DNA of 47,614 nucleotides. Source: Mucilaginibacter sp. (GTDB lineage Bacteria > Bacteroidota > Bacteroidia > Sphingobacteriales > Sphingobacteriaceae). Under the pieces are notes generated by a model, which saw nothing but the letters and a program-made list of their open reading frames with translations, did not search any database and was not told the DNA's origin. Made by a program: the position numbers and the translations under genes. Position 1 is the first letter of the stretch. Every line of letters begins with the position of its first letter. This document shows positions 18,128 to 27,812 of the stretch, piece by piece. The stretch is taken from the NCBI GenBank assembly GCA_028287865.1, contig JAQBOU010000042.1, positions 1 to 47,614 on the forward strand, read 5' to 3'.

Positions 18128-21100
18128 TTATTCTGATAATTGTGCTTTTGGGTCATAAAATATACTTTCCTTATCGTCAGGATCCAATGACACAGTGTGA
18201 ATTGGGGAATTTTTCCTAATCATATAAAAAATAACAGGGAGAATAAATAAGGATACAAAGGTTGATAAAATCAGCCCTCCTATCACTGCCCGGCCCAGCG
18301 GTGCAGTTTGATCACCTGCTTCCCCTAAACCCGAGGCCATAGGGATCATACCGGCTATCATGGCAATGGTTGTCATCAATATGGGTCTTAACCGAAGTTC
18401 CATAGCCTCAATTGCTGATTCCATTGCATTTTTGCCAGTTAACCTGATATGTTCAGCATTGGTGATCAATAAAATGGCGTTGGAGACAGAAACCCCCACA
18501 GACATGATAATTCCCATATACGATTGCAGGTTAAGACTTGAACCGAAAGCCAGCAGTATCAATAAAGAACCTACCAAAACCCCGGGGATACAGGTAATCA
18601 CTGTAAAGCCCAATGGAAAAGACTGATAATTTGCAGCCAGCATCAGCATCAGAATAACGACGGTGATCATCAAGCCGAATTGCAGGCTGCTGAGTGTTTG
18701 ATCCAGCAGTATGGTTAGCCCCCTGGCCTCAACAGATACCCCTCTTGGCGGGCTACCGGCATTTTTTATTGCCTTACTTACCGCAGTACTGGCAGAACCA
18801 AGATCTTTTTTATAAATATTAGCAATTATAGACAGAAACCGGCCCGCACCCTGGCGGTCATACTGACCCACGAGTGTTCCCATAGTGAATGTGCATACAT
18901 CTCCGAGTACCGGTCTTGATCTATCTCTGAAAATAGGGATAGCCGCAAGGTCTGCAAGGCTGCCGATGCTTGTCTGTGGTACCTCCACCTGCACATCATA
19001 GGAATTGGCATTATTTTCATTCAGCCATAAATTTTTATTTGTAAAACGGCTGGAGGAGGTAGCCTGTGTAATACAATTACTTACATCAGTCATTAACAGT
19101 CCCATTTGCTTTACCTTATCGCGATCAATATCAATATGGATTGCCGGGCTATTCAGTTGTTCTTTTAACTGCACATCTCTTAAAAAAGGCACCTGCTGTA
19201 ATTGCTTGATCAATAAATCTGCATATTGCTTGTCCTGGTTAATATTTATACCCATCACAGCAATTTCCACAGGCGTTGAAGAGCCCTGGCTCATAATCTT
19301 ACTCGTCAAATCAATTGGCTCAAAAGATAGTTTTACATCAGGCATATCTTTATGTATAGCGTTACGCAGATTCTCCCGCACATCCTGTATATTCATTTTA
19401 TAATCCGGGTTTAGATTTACCTGCATCACAATATCATTAGAAGCACTCATGAAGAGAATGACCGGTAAAGTGGGAAAAGATGAGGGATGCTGTCCTGCAA
19501 ATGCAGATATGATCTCCACATTTTTTTGTCCCCCTACTGTATTGTATATTATCTGCTGGACCTGCAGCATAGTTTTTTCCGTTTGTTCGAGTCTGGAGCC
19601 CTCAGGTGCACGAATACGAATCTGAAACTGGCCAGTATTTAATTTAGGAAGAATATCCTTACCAATAACGGATACACATAATCCGATAATGAAAACAGAC
19701 ACAACCGCGTAAAGCCCAACGCTTACCCTGCTGCGTTTCATCATCCATTGTACTATGTGTACGCAACGGTCTTTAAAACGATCAAACCGTGTTTTTTTGT
19801 GCTCCTTTTCGGGTTTCTCATCTGTATGTTCCGGAACTTTTAGTACCCAGTTTGACAATATAGGAACGAGTGTTTGAGATAAAAGGAATGCAGCTATCAT
19901 AGAGAACCCTACGGCCATAGATAGCGGCAAGAACATGCCCTGGGGCACACCTGTCATAAAAAATGCAGGAACAAAAACTGCAAGGATACTTAACAGGATC
20001 AGCAGTTTTGGCAAAGCGATCTCTTCACAGGCATCTGCAATGGCACGGGCCTTATTTTTACCCATTTCCATGTGCCGGTGTATGTTTTCGATTGTAACGG
20101 TAGATTCATCCACCAAAATGCCTATGGCTAATGCCAAACCACTCAGCGTCATAATATTGAGTGTTTGCCCGAAAAGTTTCAGTGCCAGGGTGCCGATGAT
20201 AACAGAAAGCGGAATGTTAACGATAACGATAAATGCACTCCTCCGGTCTCCTAAAAATATCAGCACCATCACGCCTGCAAGTATGGCGCCTGTAACTCCC
20301 TCGCTGGCGAGACTTTTTACGGCATTAATTACATAAACGGATTCATCAAACTCAAATTTCAAGGACACATCCGGCGGTAAAAGGCTCTGCATGGATGGAA
20401 TGGCCTTTTTCAGTTCCTGAACTACCGACCAGGTGGAGGCGCTTGAGCCTTTGATAACCGGGATATAAATTGACCGTTTACCATTAATATAAGCAAAACC
20501 ACTGGTAATATCGGCTCCGTCCACAACCTTTGCCACATCCTTAAGGTATATGGTAGCACCATTCTGATATAATAAAGGTATGTTTTCAAAATCTTTTATT
20601 TTTTGAAGAACTGTATTTGATGGAGTAAGATAAGCTGTACGCCCTATATTAACCGTACCCGCCGGAGATATGCGGTTATTATCCTGTATCGCAGCGGTAA
20701 TTTGATCAGCCGTTACCTTGTGGCTGCTCATCAATTCAGGATCTACATTAATTACTACGGTACGCACATTACCGCCAATTGGCGGAGGTGAGGTTAACCC
20801 GGGTATTTTTGAAAAATTGGGCCTCACATACAGACTGGCTAAATCCTGTAGCTCATTGTTGCTGCGTTTGGGACTGCTGATAGTTAGCTGCCCTACCGGC
20901 AATGTTGAAGCATCAAAACGGATAATAATAGGTGGCTGTGTTCCGGGCGGCATTTCTGCAAAGGCACGGTTGGTAAGCGATGTGACTTCGGCAGCGGCCT
21001 GAGCCATATTTGTACCATCATAAAAACTGAGCTTTAACACACTCAAACCTTCAATATTATTTGTTTGAATGGACTTGATACCGCTTACATATAAATAAAG

Positions 21101-21307
21101 ATTTTGGTAATTGGTGGATACAAATCCTTCCATTTGCTGTGGTGACATCCCCCCGTAGGGCTGGGAAACATATATCGTCGGTAAATTTATGTTAGGAAAA
21201 ATATCAATATTGATTGATGTTACCGCGATAATACCCATCAACACCACGCCAATGATTAAAACGATAATCGTTATTGGTTTTCGCAATGAAAATTGAATCA
21301 TGTTCAT
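18128..21307 (-). CDS. RND efflux pump, AcrB/AcrF-type permease
   Basis: About 1059 residues from the ATG at 21307, the usual size. A longer frame to 21400 runs into the TolC-like gene and adds 31 residues foreign to the family; the chosen start follows that gene's stop by 10 bases. The start MNMIQFSLRKPITIIVLIIGV, the porter phrase QPYGGMSPQQMEGFVSTNYQN and the helix LALAIGILVDESTVTIENIHRHMEMG are family marks. At the AcrB proton-relay pair (D407-D408) this protein has D-E. There are twelve predicted membrane helices and two large periplasmic loops. Substrate, drug or other, is not evident. Confidence 0.93.
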   Translation of the reverse strand: MNMIQFSLRKPITIIVLIIGVVLMGIIAVTSINIDIFPNINLPTIYVSQPYGGMSPQQMEGFVSTNYQNLYLYVSGIKSIQTNNIEGLSVLKLSFYDGTNMAQAAAEVTSLTNRAFAEMPPGTQPPIIIRFDASTLPVGQLTISSPKRSNNELQDLASLYVRPNFSKIPGLTSPPPIGGNVRTVVINVDPELMSSHKVTADQITAAIQDNNRISPAGTVNIGRTAYLTPSNTVLQKIKDFENIPLLYQNGATIYLKDVAKVVDGADITSGFAYINGKRSIYIPVIKGSSASTWSVVQELKKAIPSMQSLLPPDVSLKFEFDESVYVINAVKSLASEGVTGAILAGVMVLIFLGDRRSAFIVIVNIPLSVIIGTLALKLFGQTLNIMTLSGLALAIGILVDESTVTIENIHRHMEMGKNKARAIADACEEIALPKLLILLSILAVFVPAFFMTGVPQGMFLPLSMAVGFSMIAAFLLSQTLVPILSNWVLKVPEHTDEKPEKEHKKTRFDRFKDRCVHIVQWMMKRSRVSVGLYAVVSVFIIGLCVSVIGKDILPKLNTGQFQIRIRAPEGSRLEQTEKTMLQVQQIIYNTVGGQKNVEIISAFAGQHPSSFPTLPVILFMSASNDIVMQVNLNPDYKMNIQDVRENLRNAIHKDMPDVKLSFEPIDLTSKIMSQGSSTPVEIAVMGININQDKQYADLLIKQLQQVPFLRDVQLKEQLNSPAIHIDIDRDKVKQMGLLMTDVSNCITQATSSSRFTNKNLWLNENNANSYDVQVEVPQTSIGSLADLAAIPIFRDRSRPVLGDVCTFTMGTLVGQYDRQGAGRFLSIIANIYKKDLGSASTAVSKAIKNAGSPPRGVSVEARGLTILLDQTLSSLQFGLMITVVILMLMLAANYQSFPLGFTVITCIPGVLVGSLLILLAFGSSLNLQSYMGIIMSVGVSVSNAILLITNAEHIRLTGKNAMESAIEAMELRLRPILMTTIAMIAGMIPMASGLGEAGDQTAPLGRAVIGGLILSTFVSLFILPVIFYMIRKNSPIHTVSLDPDDKESIFYDPKAQLSE

Positions 21308-21317
21308 GACTATTGTT

Positions 21318-22739
21318 TTAAAGTTGATTAATAAATAAATTAAGATCACCTGACGAGGCTGCCATATAAAGCAGCGCCTGCCAAACAGAATTGCCGGCAA
21401 TATCCCTGTCTGTTTCTGCAGTGTTCAGATTGTATAGTGTTTGCGTAACATCAACAATGGTAGCAAGACCGTTGCTGTATAAGGTCTTCTTTTGTTCATA
21501 AGCATCGCTGGCTGCCTTTAGCTGAATTGGCGCTTCGCGATATTTTTGCAGCGCATTTACCAGTTGCTTATTGCTTTGCTCCAACTGATTGGTGAGGTTA
21601 TTTTCCTGGTAATGATACTCATTCATCAACCCGTCAGAATAAAAATGCTGACTCTTAACCCTTGAGGCAATTCTGCCGAGATTAGTTAAATCCCATGAGA
21701 CACCTATGCCAAGCAGGTAATTTGCCCTTGTAGGGCCAACGCCGTTCAGATAACTGTTACTAAAATCAGTGAAGTTATTGCTTCCATAAGTTGTACCAAA
21801 GCCAGATCCTCTTTCTTGTAAGACACCGAAAAAAGAAACCCGGGGCAAACTTATTTTTGATAGATAGTTTGCCGTTAGCTCACTGCTTTTTACCCTTGTT
21901 GATAAAAACGTTAATTGCGGATTTTTAGAAACATCCATTACGGGTTGTCCGGGCAGCCGGGCAGGCAATTTGTTGATATAGGTGCTATCTAAAGAAAATG
22001 ACTGTTGAGTTATACCCAATTGCATAGCAAGGTTAGCGGCCTGACTTTGCTCATAATTAATTGCATCTGTAACCGCTATGCGTGCTTTGGAAAGTTCAGA
22101 ATTGGCAATTGCACTGTCAACACCTGGATTTAAGCCGTTCTGTGTTCGGGTAAGTATAACATCCCTGAGTTGGGAAACGCGCCACATATTAATATTCATG
22201 GAATAGTGAAGCCGTTGTGCAGCTAATAGATTTAGATAAGCTCCGGCAACCTTAATTTGCTGCTGAAATTTCTCCTGCTCCAGATCTGCCGCATCTCTAT
22301 TATAAAAGCCTTTAGCCTCTGCTACGTGCGCTCGCTGAAGGCCAAATGAAAAGATATTCCAGTCGATATTGGAAGCATAGAACGCTCCGAAAGCTGCATT
22401 CCAATTTTGTGAAGCAGAAACAGGTCCCGCCATAATGGCTGTTAACCCGGGCAGGCCGGAAGCTAGCCCGTTTAAACCGTTTACAGTGCCATAAGCTTGT
22501 TGCGCCGATAAAGTAAAATCGGGCAGGCCATCCCTTTTGGCGGCCGTTATTCCCTCGGCCGATGCTTTTGCATAATTATCTTTAGCTTTTAATATTTGTT
22601 GCTTGTTAAGTGCAATATTTATTGCTTTTTGCAACGTTAAAATACTGTCTGTCCCCTGGGCATGTGCAGAAAAGCATCCAAGGCCCAAAGAAACTGTCGA
22701 GATTATACTAATCAAGATCAGCTTACTCTTCGTTTTCAT
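21318..22739 (-). CDS. TolC-family outer-membrane efflux channel
   Basis: 473 residues, signal peptide ending CFSAHAQ. Two repeats of long helices follow, with typical TolC/OEP phrases (LTLQKAINIALNKQQILKAKDNY, AAQRLHYSMNINMWRVSQLRDVILTRTQNGLNPGVDSAIANSELSKARIAVTDA split by short loops, and KKTLYSNGLATIVDVTQTLYNLNTAETDRD). It comes first of the three efflux genes, an order (channel-pump-adaptor) less usual than adaptor-pump-channel. About 185 bases separate it from the upstream small gene; I see nothing definite there. Confidence 0.92.
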   Translation of the reverse strand: MKTKSKLILISIISTVSLGLGCFSAHAQGTDSILTLQKAINIALNKQQILKAKDNYAKASAEGITAAKRDGLPDFTLSAQQAYGTVNGLNGLASGLPGLTAIMAGPVSASQNWNAAFGAFYASNIDWNIFSFGLQRAHVAEAKGFYNRDAADLEQEKFQQQIKVAGAYLNLLAAQRLHYSMNINMWRVSQLRDVILTRTQNGLNPGVDSAIANSELSKARIAVTDAINYEQSQAANLAMQLGITQQSFSLDSTYINKLPARLPGQPVMDVSKNPQLTFLSTRVKSSELTANYLSKISLPRVSFFGVLQERGSGFGTTYGSNNFTDFSNSYLNGVGPTRANYLLGIGVSWDLTNLGRIASRVKSQHFYSDGLMNEYHYQENNLTNQLEQSNKQLVNALQKYREAPIQLKAASDAYEQKKTLYSNGLATIVDVTQTLYNLNTAETDRDIAGNSVWQALLYMAASSGDLNLFINQL

Positions 22740-22924
22740 AAAGAAAAGATTAATGTTTAATAATTAAAAACAAAACAGGCCGTTAATAGTGTTGTTGCTC
22801 AACACTTTGTGTAGCCAAAGAAATTCAAAAGCACGTATAAGCCTCAACTGTTAAAGTAGTTCGGCGCCAAACAGGCACACTGCATTAATTTGGAAACCGC
22901 TGAAGTTTAAATAAGTGCAATTGA

Positions 22925-23269
22925 TTAAAAAATAGGGGGCGCCCTGAGGGGCAGCAATCGGATGGAATCTGCTATAGAGAGTTTTTCCTTGAAGGGTATA
23001 TAAAGCAGATCAATAATTAACGATGCTGTGATTAAAGAAAAGAAAAATGGGATAACTGGTATATCCAGCACCTGGAAATGCTGTGTATAGCATTGCAGCT
23101 TACAATGAACTATGTCGGCTTTTAACTTAATAACGCCGGAATGGGTCAGTTCACTTTTATGTTTTATGTGAAATATTTCGGCATACCGTATCAATACACG
23201 CCCCTGCAATCCCAAAAAGATTGTGAAGACCAGCAGAAGCTTAAATATGGTATGCAATGCCTTTTTCAT
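22925..23269 (-). CDS. Small membrane protein of unknown function in efflux operon
   Basis: 114 residues with an N-terminal hydrophobic segment (about 8-24, signal or anchor), a second at about 73-92, and two cysteines in HCKLQCYTQH. The C-terminus is SIRLLPLRAPPIF; small proteins ending in a similar R-(G/A)-P-P tail occur beside RND operons in Bacteroidota, as far as I recall. It starts 21 bases after the GntR gene and precedes the TolC-like gene, all on one strand, which supports it being real. The HCxxxC stretch might bind metal; that is speculation. Confidence 0.6.
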   Translation of the reverse strand: MKKALHTIFKLLLVFTIFLGLQGRVLIRYAEIFHIKHKSELTHSGVIKLKADIVHCKLQCYTQHFQVLDIPVIPFFFSLITASLIIDLLYIPFKEKLSIADSIRLLPLRAPPIF

Positions 23270-23290
23270 GTTGGATATTAAAAAAAAGAA

Positions 23291-23944
23291 TTAATAGTTA
23301 TTTTCTATAATTTTTTCGAGCACCTTTTGTGCTGATTTCTCTTTTTTGCTTTTAATAGTTTCAAACAATTGCTCATGCAGATGATGGCTCATTGCAAAAT
23401 GGCTGACTCCCTGAATTTCTCTTTTAGAGAAGAGATCCCGTATAATTATAGTAAAGCTTTGATAAAGATCGGCAAGCACCTTGTTTGACGAAGCCCTGGC
23501 AATGGTAATATGAAAGGCAATATCAGCATCAACGCATGCCCGTAGCTGGCCGTTAAGTATCGCCGACCTTCTATTTTCAAGGTATTGCTTCATATCCTCC
23601 AAATCTTTCTCCGTATGGTTTTTTGTGGCCAGCCTTACCATCTCGTCTTCCAACAGCTTTCTTACTGCATTGATCTCGTCAAAATCGGCCCGTCGTAAAC
23701 GTTGATCAATTGTTTCGTTCTCAACATTGTCACATACAAAAGTACCAGAGCCCTGTTGTACTTTCAGAATACCGGTCATAGCAAGTGTTTTAATAGCCTC
23801 CCTGATGGTTGAACGGCCCACACCATATAACTTCATTAATTGAGGTTCAGCCGGTATTTTTTCGCCTGCTTTATATTTATCCAGATGTATATCATGCCTT
23901 ATTTTATTTGTTATCTGGTCACTAAGCTTTTCTGAAGTCTTCAT
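23291..23944 (-). CDS. GntR/FadR-family transcriptional regulator
   Basis: 217 residues from the ATG at 23944 (MKTSEKLSDQITNKIRHDI). An upstream ATG at 23965 would overlap the operator palindrome and is less likely. The N-terminal winged helix (about 1-70) has EPQLMKLYGVGRSTIREAIKTL and ILKVQQGSGTFV. The C-terminal FCD domain (about 80-210) has RRADFDEINAVRKLLEDEMV and DADIAFHITIARASSNKVL. It heads the efflux operon, so it most likely represses that operon and itself through the palindromes just before its start. The ligand is unknown, usually a small organic acid in FCD proteins. Confidence 0.92.
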   Translation of the reverse strand: MKTSEKLSDQITNKIRHDIHLDKYKAGEKIPAEPQLMKLYGVGRSTIREAIKTLAMTGILKVQQGSGTFVCDNVENETIDQRLRRADFDEINAVRKLLEDEMVRLATKNHTEKDLEDMKQYLENRRSAILNGQLRACVDADIAFHITIARASSNKVLADLYQSFTIIIRDLFSKREIQGVSHFAMSHHLHEQLFETIKSKKEKSAQKVLEKIIENNY

Positions 23945-23963
23945 AATAATTGTTTGACAATAC

Positions 23964-23997
23964 AAACATACGATGTTTATAAAAACATCAGATGTTT
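23964..23997. promoter_or_regulatory. Tandem palindromic operators for the GntR regulator
   Basis: Two perfect palindromes with the same half-sites: AAACAT-ACG-ATGTTT (23964-23978) and AAACAT-CAG-ATGTTT (23983-23997), centres 19 bases apart. They lie directly upstream of the GntR start codon. FadR-type regulators bind such short inverted repeats as dimers, and autoregulation is the obvious reading. Confidence 0.7.
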
Positions 23998-24132
23998 AGT
24001 TTGAAAAAAGTACAATTATTAACTAAATTGTTACATCATCGTAAAAGCATAGCTACAAATCATCAGTTCAATAGCTTCAAAGGCTATTAAATTGGTTAGA
24101 ATTACCGACCTTAAAAACAAATGTTTTATGAA

Positions 24133-24903
24133 TTATTTACCGAACCAATACCCATAGCCTATTGTTGCGGTAGCCGCTCCGGTATTATTTTTACCATCCT
24201 GTGCGTTTTTCTGAATATTTAGAAAACCAAAATTTCCACCGCCTTCTATAAACAGGGTACTCAATCCCAAATGATAACTGAGACCAATATTTCCTTCGAC
24301 TCCGAAATTTGTAGTATGCAATTGATCTTTTATGTTTTGGTTGTTATCAAATGATTGAGCTCCTCCCGGTAAAGGCTGCGTGCCGGCCGGATCGGTATAA
24401 AATTGGCTTTGCCCGCTGGTTACCTGATGTGCATTTAACAGAAAACCCAAAAAAGGCCCGGCATCCACATAAAATCGTAAAGGCGAATTTTTAAAGTTCC
24501 ATCCAAATTTTGCCAAAACAGGTATTAACAGGTAATTTAACCTGGCCTCACTGTTGTAATTGGCGTAAAGGTATTGCGGGGCTTGGCCTGAAGGATACAT
24601 GGCCGCTATCGCATCAGGTGTTGTAATTGCTTGTAAACCATCTTTTTTACCTCCCTGAGAAGAATATTCTACCATAGGTTGTAACGAAAAAAGATTAGAA
24701 AATTTAAAATCTGCAAATAAGCCGGCATCGGCTCCAAGCCTTGAACTATAACCCGTATTTAATGGATTAGTATTACCACTTCCGGCGGTTAAATTTGGGA
24801 TACTGAAACCACCACGGATGCCCAACACTAAATTTTGCGCCTGAACGCCAAAACAAAAAAATAGCATCCCAGTAAACACTGAATAAAAAAATAAATTTTT
24901 CAT
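24133..24903 (-). CDS. Outer-membrane beta-barrel protein (PorT-like family)
   Basis: 256 residues with a signal peptide (about 1-22, CFGVQAQ). The rest shows alternating hydrophobic strands: LVLGIRGGFSIPNL, RLGADAGLFADFKFSNLFSLQPMVEYSSQGGKK, LNYLLIPVLAKFGW, LRFYVDAGPFLGFLL and FGVEGNIGLSYHLG. This is the pattern of small eight- to ten-strand barrels of the OMP_b-brl_2 type common in Bacteroidota. It is separated from the GntR promoter by about 135 bases and is probably its own unit. The function is unknown. Confidence 0.8.
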   Translation of the reverse strand: MKNLFFYSVFTGMLFFCFGVQAQNLVLGIRGGFSIPNLTAGSGNTNPLNTGYSSRLGADAGLFADFKFSNLFSLQPMVEYSSQGGKKDGLQAITTPDAIAAMYPSGQAPQYLYANYNSEARLNYLLIPVLAKFGWNFKNSPLRFYVDAGPFLGFLLNAHQVTSGQSQFYTDPAGTQPLPGGAQSFDNNQNIKDQLHTTNFGVEGNIGLSYHLGLSTLFIEGGGNFGFLNIQKNAQDGKNNTGAATATIGYGYWFGK

Positions 24904-25092
24904 AATGCTTTTAGTTAAGTTAGTGATTAATTGTTTGAGGGAATACCACTAATAATGTCCTTTTGTTTTCAGTTCCTTTGGTTGGAAGTGTTTCGATATT
25001 AATGTCTGCAATATTTATATTCTTTTCTGCCGATTTCAGTAAAGGCAGCCGATAGAATATAAACAAGAAAATTTAATAAAAGCGTTGAAAAG

Positions 25093-25452
25093 CTAACTGA
25101 AATAAGCCTGTACCCTGGCGGTAAAATTGTCGATATCAAAAGGTTTGGTTATAAACTCATCAGCAAATCCCTCTTTAGCCAGCGAACTACCATTCGCATG
25201 TGCCGACATCAGCAATAAAGGAATATGTTTTGTAACCTCGTTAAGTTTAATTTCCTGACACATTTGTTGCCCATTTCCGTCAGGCAGCATAATATCCATA
25301 ACAATAAGATCAGGTTGATTAATTGCCATATATTGCTGAAAGTCTGTTAAATTGCCGAAAGTGAATACTTCGAAGCCTATCTCTGAAAGGAGGTATTGAA
25401 TAAGTTCGCTGATATCTATGTTATCTTCTACAACGTAAATAATCTTCTTCAT
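25093..25452 (-). CDS. Single-domain response regulator (receiver only)
   Basis: 119 residues, only a CheY-like receiver. It has the acidic pocket (E9, D10), the phospho-accepting D53 in DLIVMDIMLPDGNG, the switch serine (LLLMSAHA) and the conserved lysine in FITKPFD. There is no output domain, so it either passes phosphate on or acts by protein contact. It follows the histidine kinase gene on the same strand by about 53 bases and is likely its partner. Confidence 0.92.
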   Translation of the reverse strand: MKKIIYVVEDNIDISELIQYLLSEIGFEVFTFGNLTDFQQYMAINQPDLIVMDIMLPDGNGQQMCQEIKLNEVTKHIPLLLMSAHANGSSLAKEGFADEFITKPFDIDNFTARVQAYFS

Positions 25453-25505
25453 GCCGGTTCAACTCTTTCTATAACAAGCACTATGTTAAAAATGTTGAAT
25501 TTGTT

Positions 25506-27521
25506 TTAATTTAACGGTATTGTAAAATAAAATTCTGACCCTTTGCCTGCTTCACTACTAACCCCTATGCAGCCCTGATGGCGTTCCACAATCTCCCTGG
25601 TAAGATATAACCCTAACCCAAGGCCGGCGATGTTGAAAGCACCTTCTGCACGATAAAATCTTGTAAATATATGTTTTTGTTGTTCAGTTGTTAAGCCAAT
25701 GCCCTGGTCTTTTACTTTAACTGTCACATTATTTTCCGAAGGTTGCAAATTGACCCAAACCTGGTTGGCGTGCGGAGAGTATTTTACGGCATTGGTCAGT
25801 AGGTTTATCAGCACCTGTTCTATTCTTTGCCTGTCTGCATGGATCATTACCGCGTTTCCTGAATCAAATAAAATATGGTGGCTTTGATGGGTATAATTCA
25901 AGTTTTCGACAACCTCCAGCACCAGGTCTACCAGATTGAACGTAACCTTTTCAAGTGCCAGCTTTCCTGCCTCTATCCGTGAAATATCCAGCAGGTCGGT
26001 TACAAGATCATTCAATTTCTCTACCTGGTTAAGCGTTTTTGTAATAAAAACCTTGCCCATATGGTCCCTTTCGGTTCTTTGCAATACCTGCAAATAGCCT
26101 TTAATAGATGTTAGAGGTGTCTTTAATTCATGACTGGCCAGGGCGATAAACTCATCTTTTTTCGCACTTAATGCTTTTACATCTTCAAACAGTTTGGAAT
26201 TGTCTAAAGCTATGGCCGCCTGCGACGAAATACTGCTTACCAGATCTTCGTGTTCTTCGGTAAAGACACCTGCCTCCGGGTGACCGAAAAACAAACCGCC
26301 TATAACTGTTCCCGAAGAAGAAATAACAGGTATAGCCAGGTAACTTACCACCGGCAGATGGCCTTCAGGCATACCGTGATTGGGCTTGTTATGGCCATAC
26401 CTTGGGTCCAAACGGATATCTGCAACCCTCATCACACCCTTGCCGCTAAAGGTGGGTTCAAAAACCGCGGTATTGCGTGGCATCCCAAATTTTTCAAAAG
26501 CTTCCCTGGGAGCTCCCGATAAAGTGAACAACGTGTATGACTCACCACGTTCATCAATTTTATTATAAAAAAAAGCACCGAAAGCGGCACCTGTAATTTG
26601 GGTGGTGGCGTCAGTCACATGCTGCAGAATCGATTGGACGTCCAACTTTTCAGAGATAACCTTACCAATATTATTAAGGATTTGCAGCCGTTCTGCGCTT
26701 TGCCGGATTTTTTTTTCCGCTGCCAGGCTTTCGGAAACATCTCTTGCAATTTTAGAAGCACCGATAATGTTACCCGATCCATCCTTAACCGGAGACACGG
26801 TAAGTGAAATCTGTAATTCACGACCTGATTTGTGTACCCGTACCGTTTGAAAATGATCCACTTTCCTGCCTGATCGGATATTACCGATAATTACATCCTC
26901 TTCGGCCCGCAGGGATAAAGGGATCAAAGTGCTGATATGTTTGCCTATAATTTCTTTTTCCGTATAGCCAAATATTTTCTCCGCGCCGGCATTCCAACTG
27001 GTGATAATACCCTCGAGTGTCTTACTGATAATGGCATCGTCGGAAGATTCAACGATTGCAGATAGTATCGCTTGTTTTTCCTCTCCGTATTTCTGATCCG
27101 TTACATCTACCAGAGTATTGTGTGCGCCGATAATCTTATTCCGGTCATCAAAGATCGGCTTAGGAAAAACGAGCAAATTGCGAAAAGTATGGTCCGGCCG
27201 TTCTATCGTAATCTCCCCCGCCTCAAACGCTTTCCCTTCTTTAAGTGTTCGTGCCATCGGACATGAGTCCAATGGCATAGGTTTACCATCAGGATAGTAG
27301 ATTTTCCACGAACCACACCAGAGATCCACACCAATTTTTGGTTCCCGGCCCCAAAGAGTAACCGCTGCCGGATTATAGTAAGCTATGTAACCATTCGCAT
27401 CGCATGTATATATGGCTACCGGCGAAGCGTTAACCAACTCCTCAAAATGCAGATTAATTTGTTGATTTTTAGGATCTTTATATAAGCGGGAAGGTATTGA
27501 GTTTTGCACGGCTTCCCGCAT
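25506..27521 (-). CDS. PAS-PAS-GAF sensor histidine kinase
   Basis: 671 residues with no membrane helix, hence cytoplasmic. PAS 1 (about 25-143) holds several cysteines in its core (YTCDANGY, DLWCGSWK, DSCPMA). PAS 2 follows (about 147-265), then GAF (about 278-445), HisKA with H464 in FIALASHELKTPLTS, and an HATPase domain (VLINLLTNAVKYSP, DQGIGLT, GLGLGLYLTREIVERH). It senses an internal cue and should phosphorylate the adjacent receiver protein. It is divergent from the GH3 gene with a 291-base gap (27522-27812) in which I could not fix a promoter. Confidence 0.93.
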   Translation of the reverse strand: MREAVQNSIPSRLYKDPKNQQINLHFEELVNASPVAIYTCDANGYIAYYNPAAVTLWGREPKIGVDLWCGSWKIYYPDGKPMPLDSCPMARTLKEGKAFEAGEITIERPDHTFRNLLVFPKPIFDDRNKIIGAHNTLVDVTDQKYGEEKQAILSAIVESSDDAIISKTLEGIITSWNAGAEKIFGYTEKEIIGKHISTLIPLSLRAEEDVIIGNIRSGRKVDHFQTVRVHKSGRELQISLTVSPVKDGSGNIIGASKIARDVSESLAAEKKIRQSAERLQILNNIGKVISEKLDVQSILQHVTDATTQITGAAFGAFFYNKIDERGESYTLFTLSGAPREAFEKFGMPRNTAVFEPTFSGKGVMRVADIRLDPRYGHNKPNHGMPEGHLPVVSYLAIPVISSSGTVIGGLFFGHPEAGVFTEEHEDLVSSISSQAAIALDNSKLFEDVKALSAKKDEFIALASHELKTPLTSIKGYLQVLQRTERDHMGKVFITKTLNQVEKLNDLVTDLLDISRIEAGKLALEKVTFNLVDLVLEVVENLNYTHQSHHILFDSGNAVMIHADRQRIEQVLINLLTNAVKYSPHANQVWVNLQPSENNVTVKVKDQGIGLTTEQQKHIFTRFYRAEGAFNIAGLGLGLYLTREIVERHQGCIGVSSEAGKGSEFYFTIPLN

Positions 27522-27812
27522 AAATCTTGAATTAAAGTAAAGTAAACATACAACGTATGGCTCTAAATAACAGAATCAACTAAAATTTGTTTGCTATTAT
27601 TTCATCAGGCAGCTTTGGTTATATATTTGTTACATTATTATAAAGAGTGCGGCAGGAAGCACTGACTAAAGATCAAGAATAAAACCTATTCATTTTCAGC
27701 AAACCTTTATACTATATTAACATAGATTTTTCAAAGCAATTATTTAGCTTTACATTGTGTTCAAAATACACTTACCGATAAATTACCAGTTTTAACCAAT
27801 CTTAAATCAATA

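Noticed and set aside
18112..18156. Longer N-terminus for the membrane-fusion gene
   Set aside because: It would overlap the RND gene and put 15 residues before a clear lipoprotein signal; start 18111 leaves a normal 16-base gap.
21308..21400. Longer N-terminus for the RND pump
   Set aside because: The extra 31 residues are the TolC-like gene read in another frame; start 21307 gives the typical MIQFSLRKP beginning.
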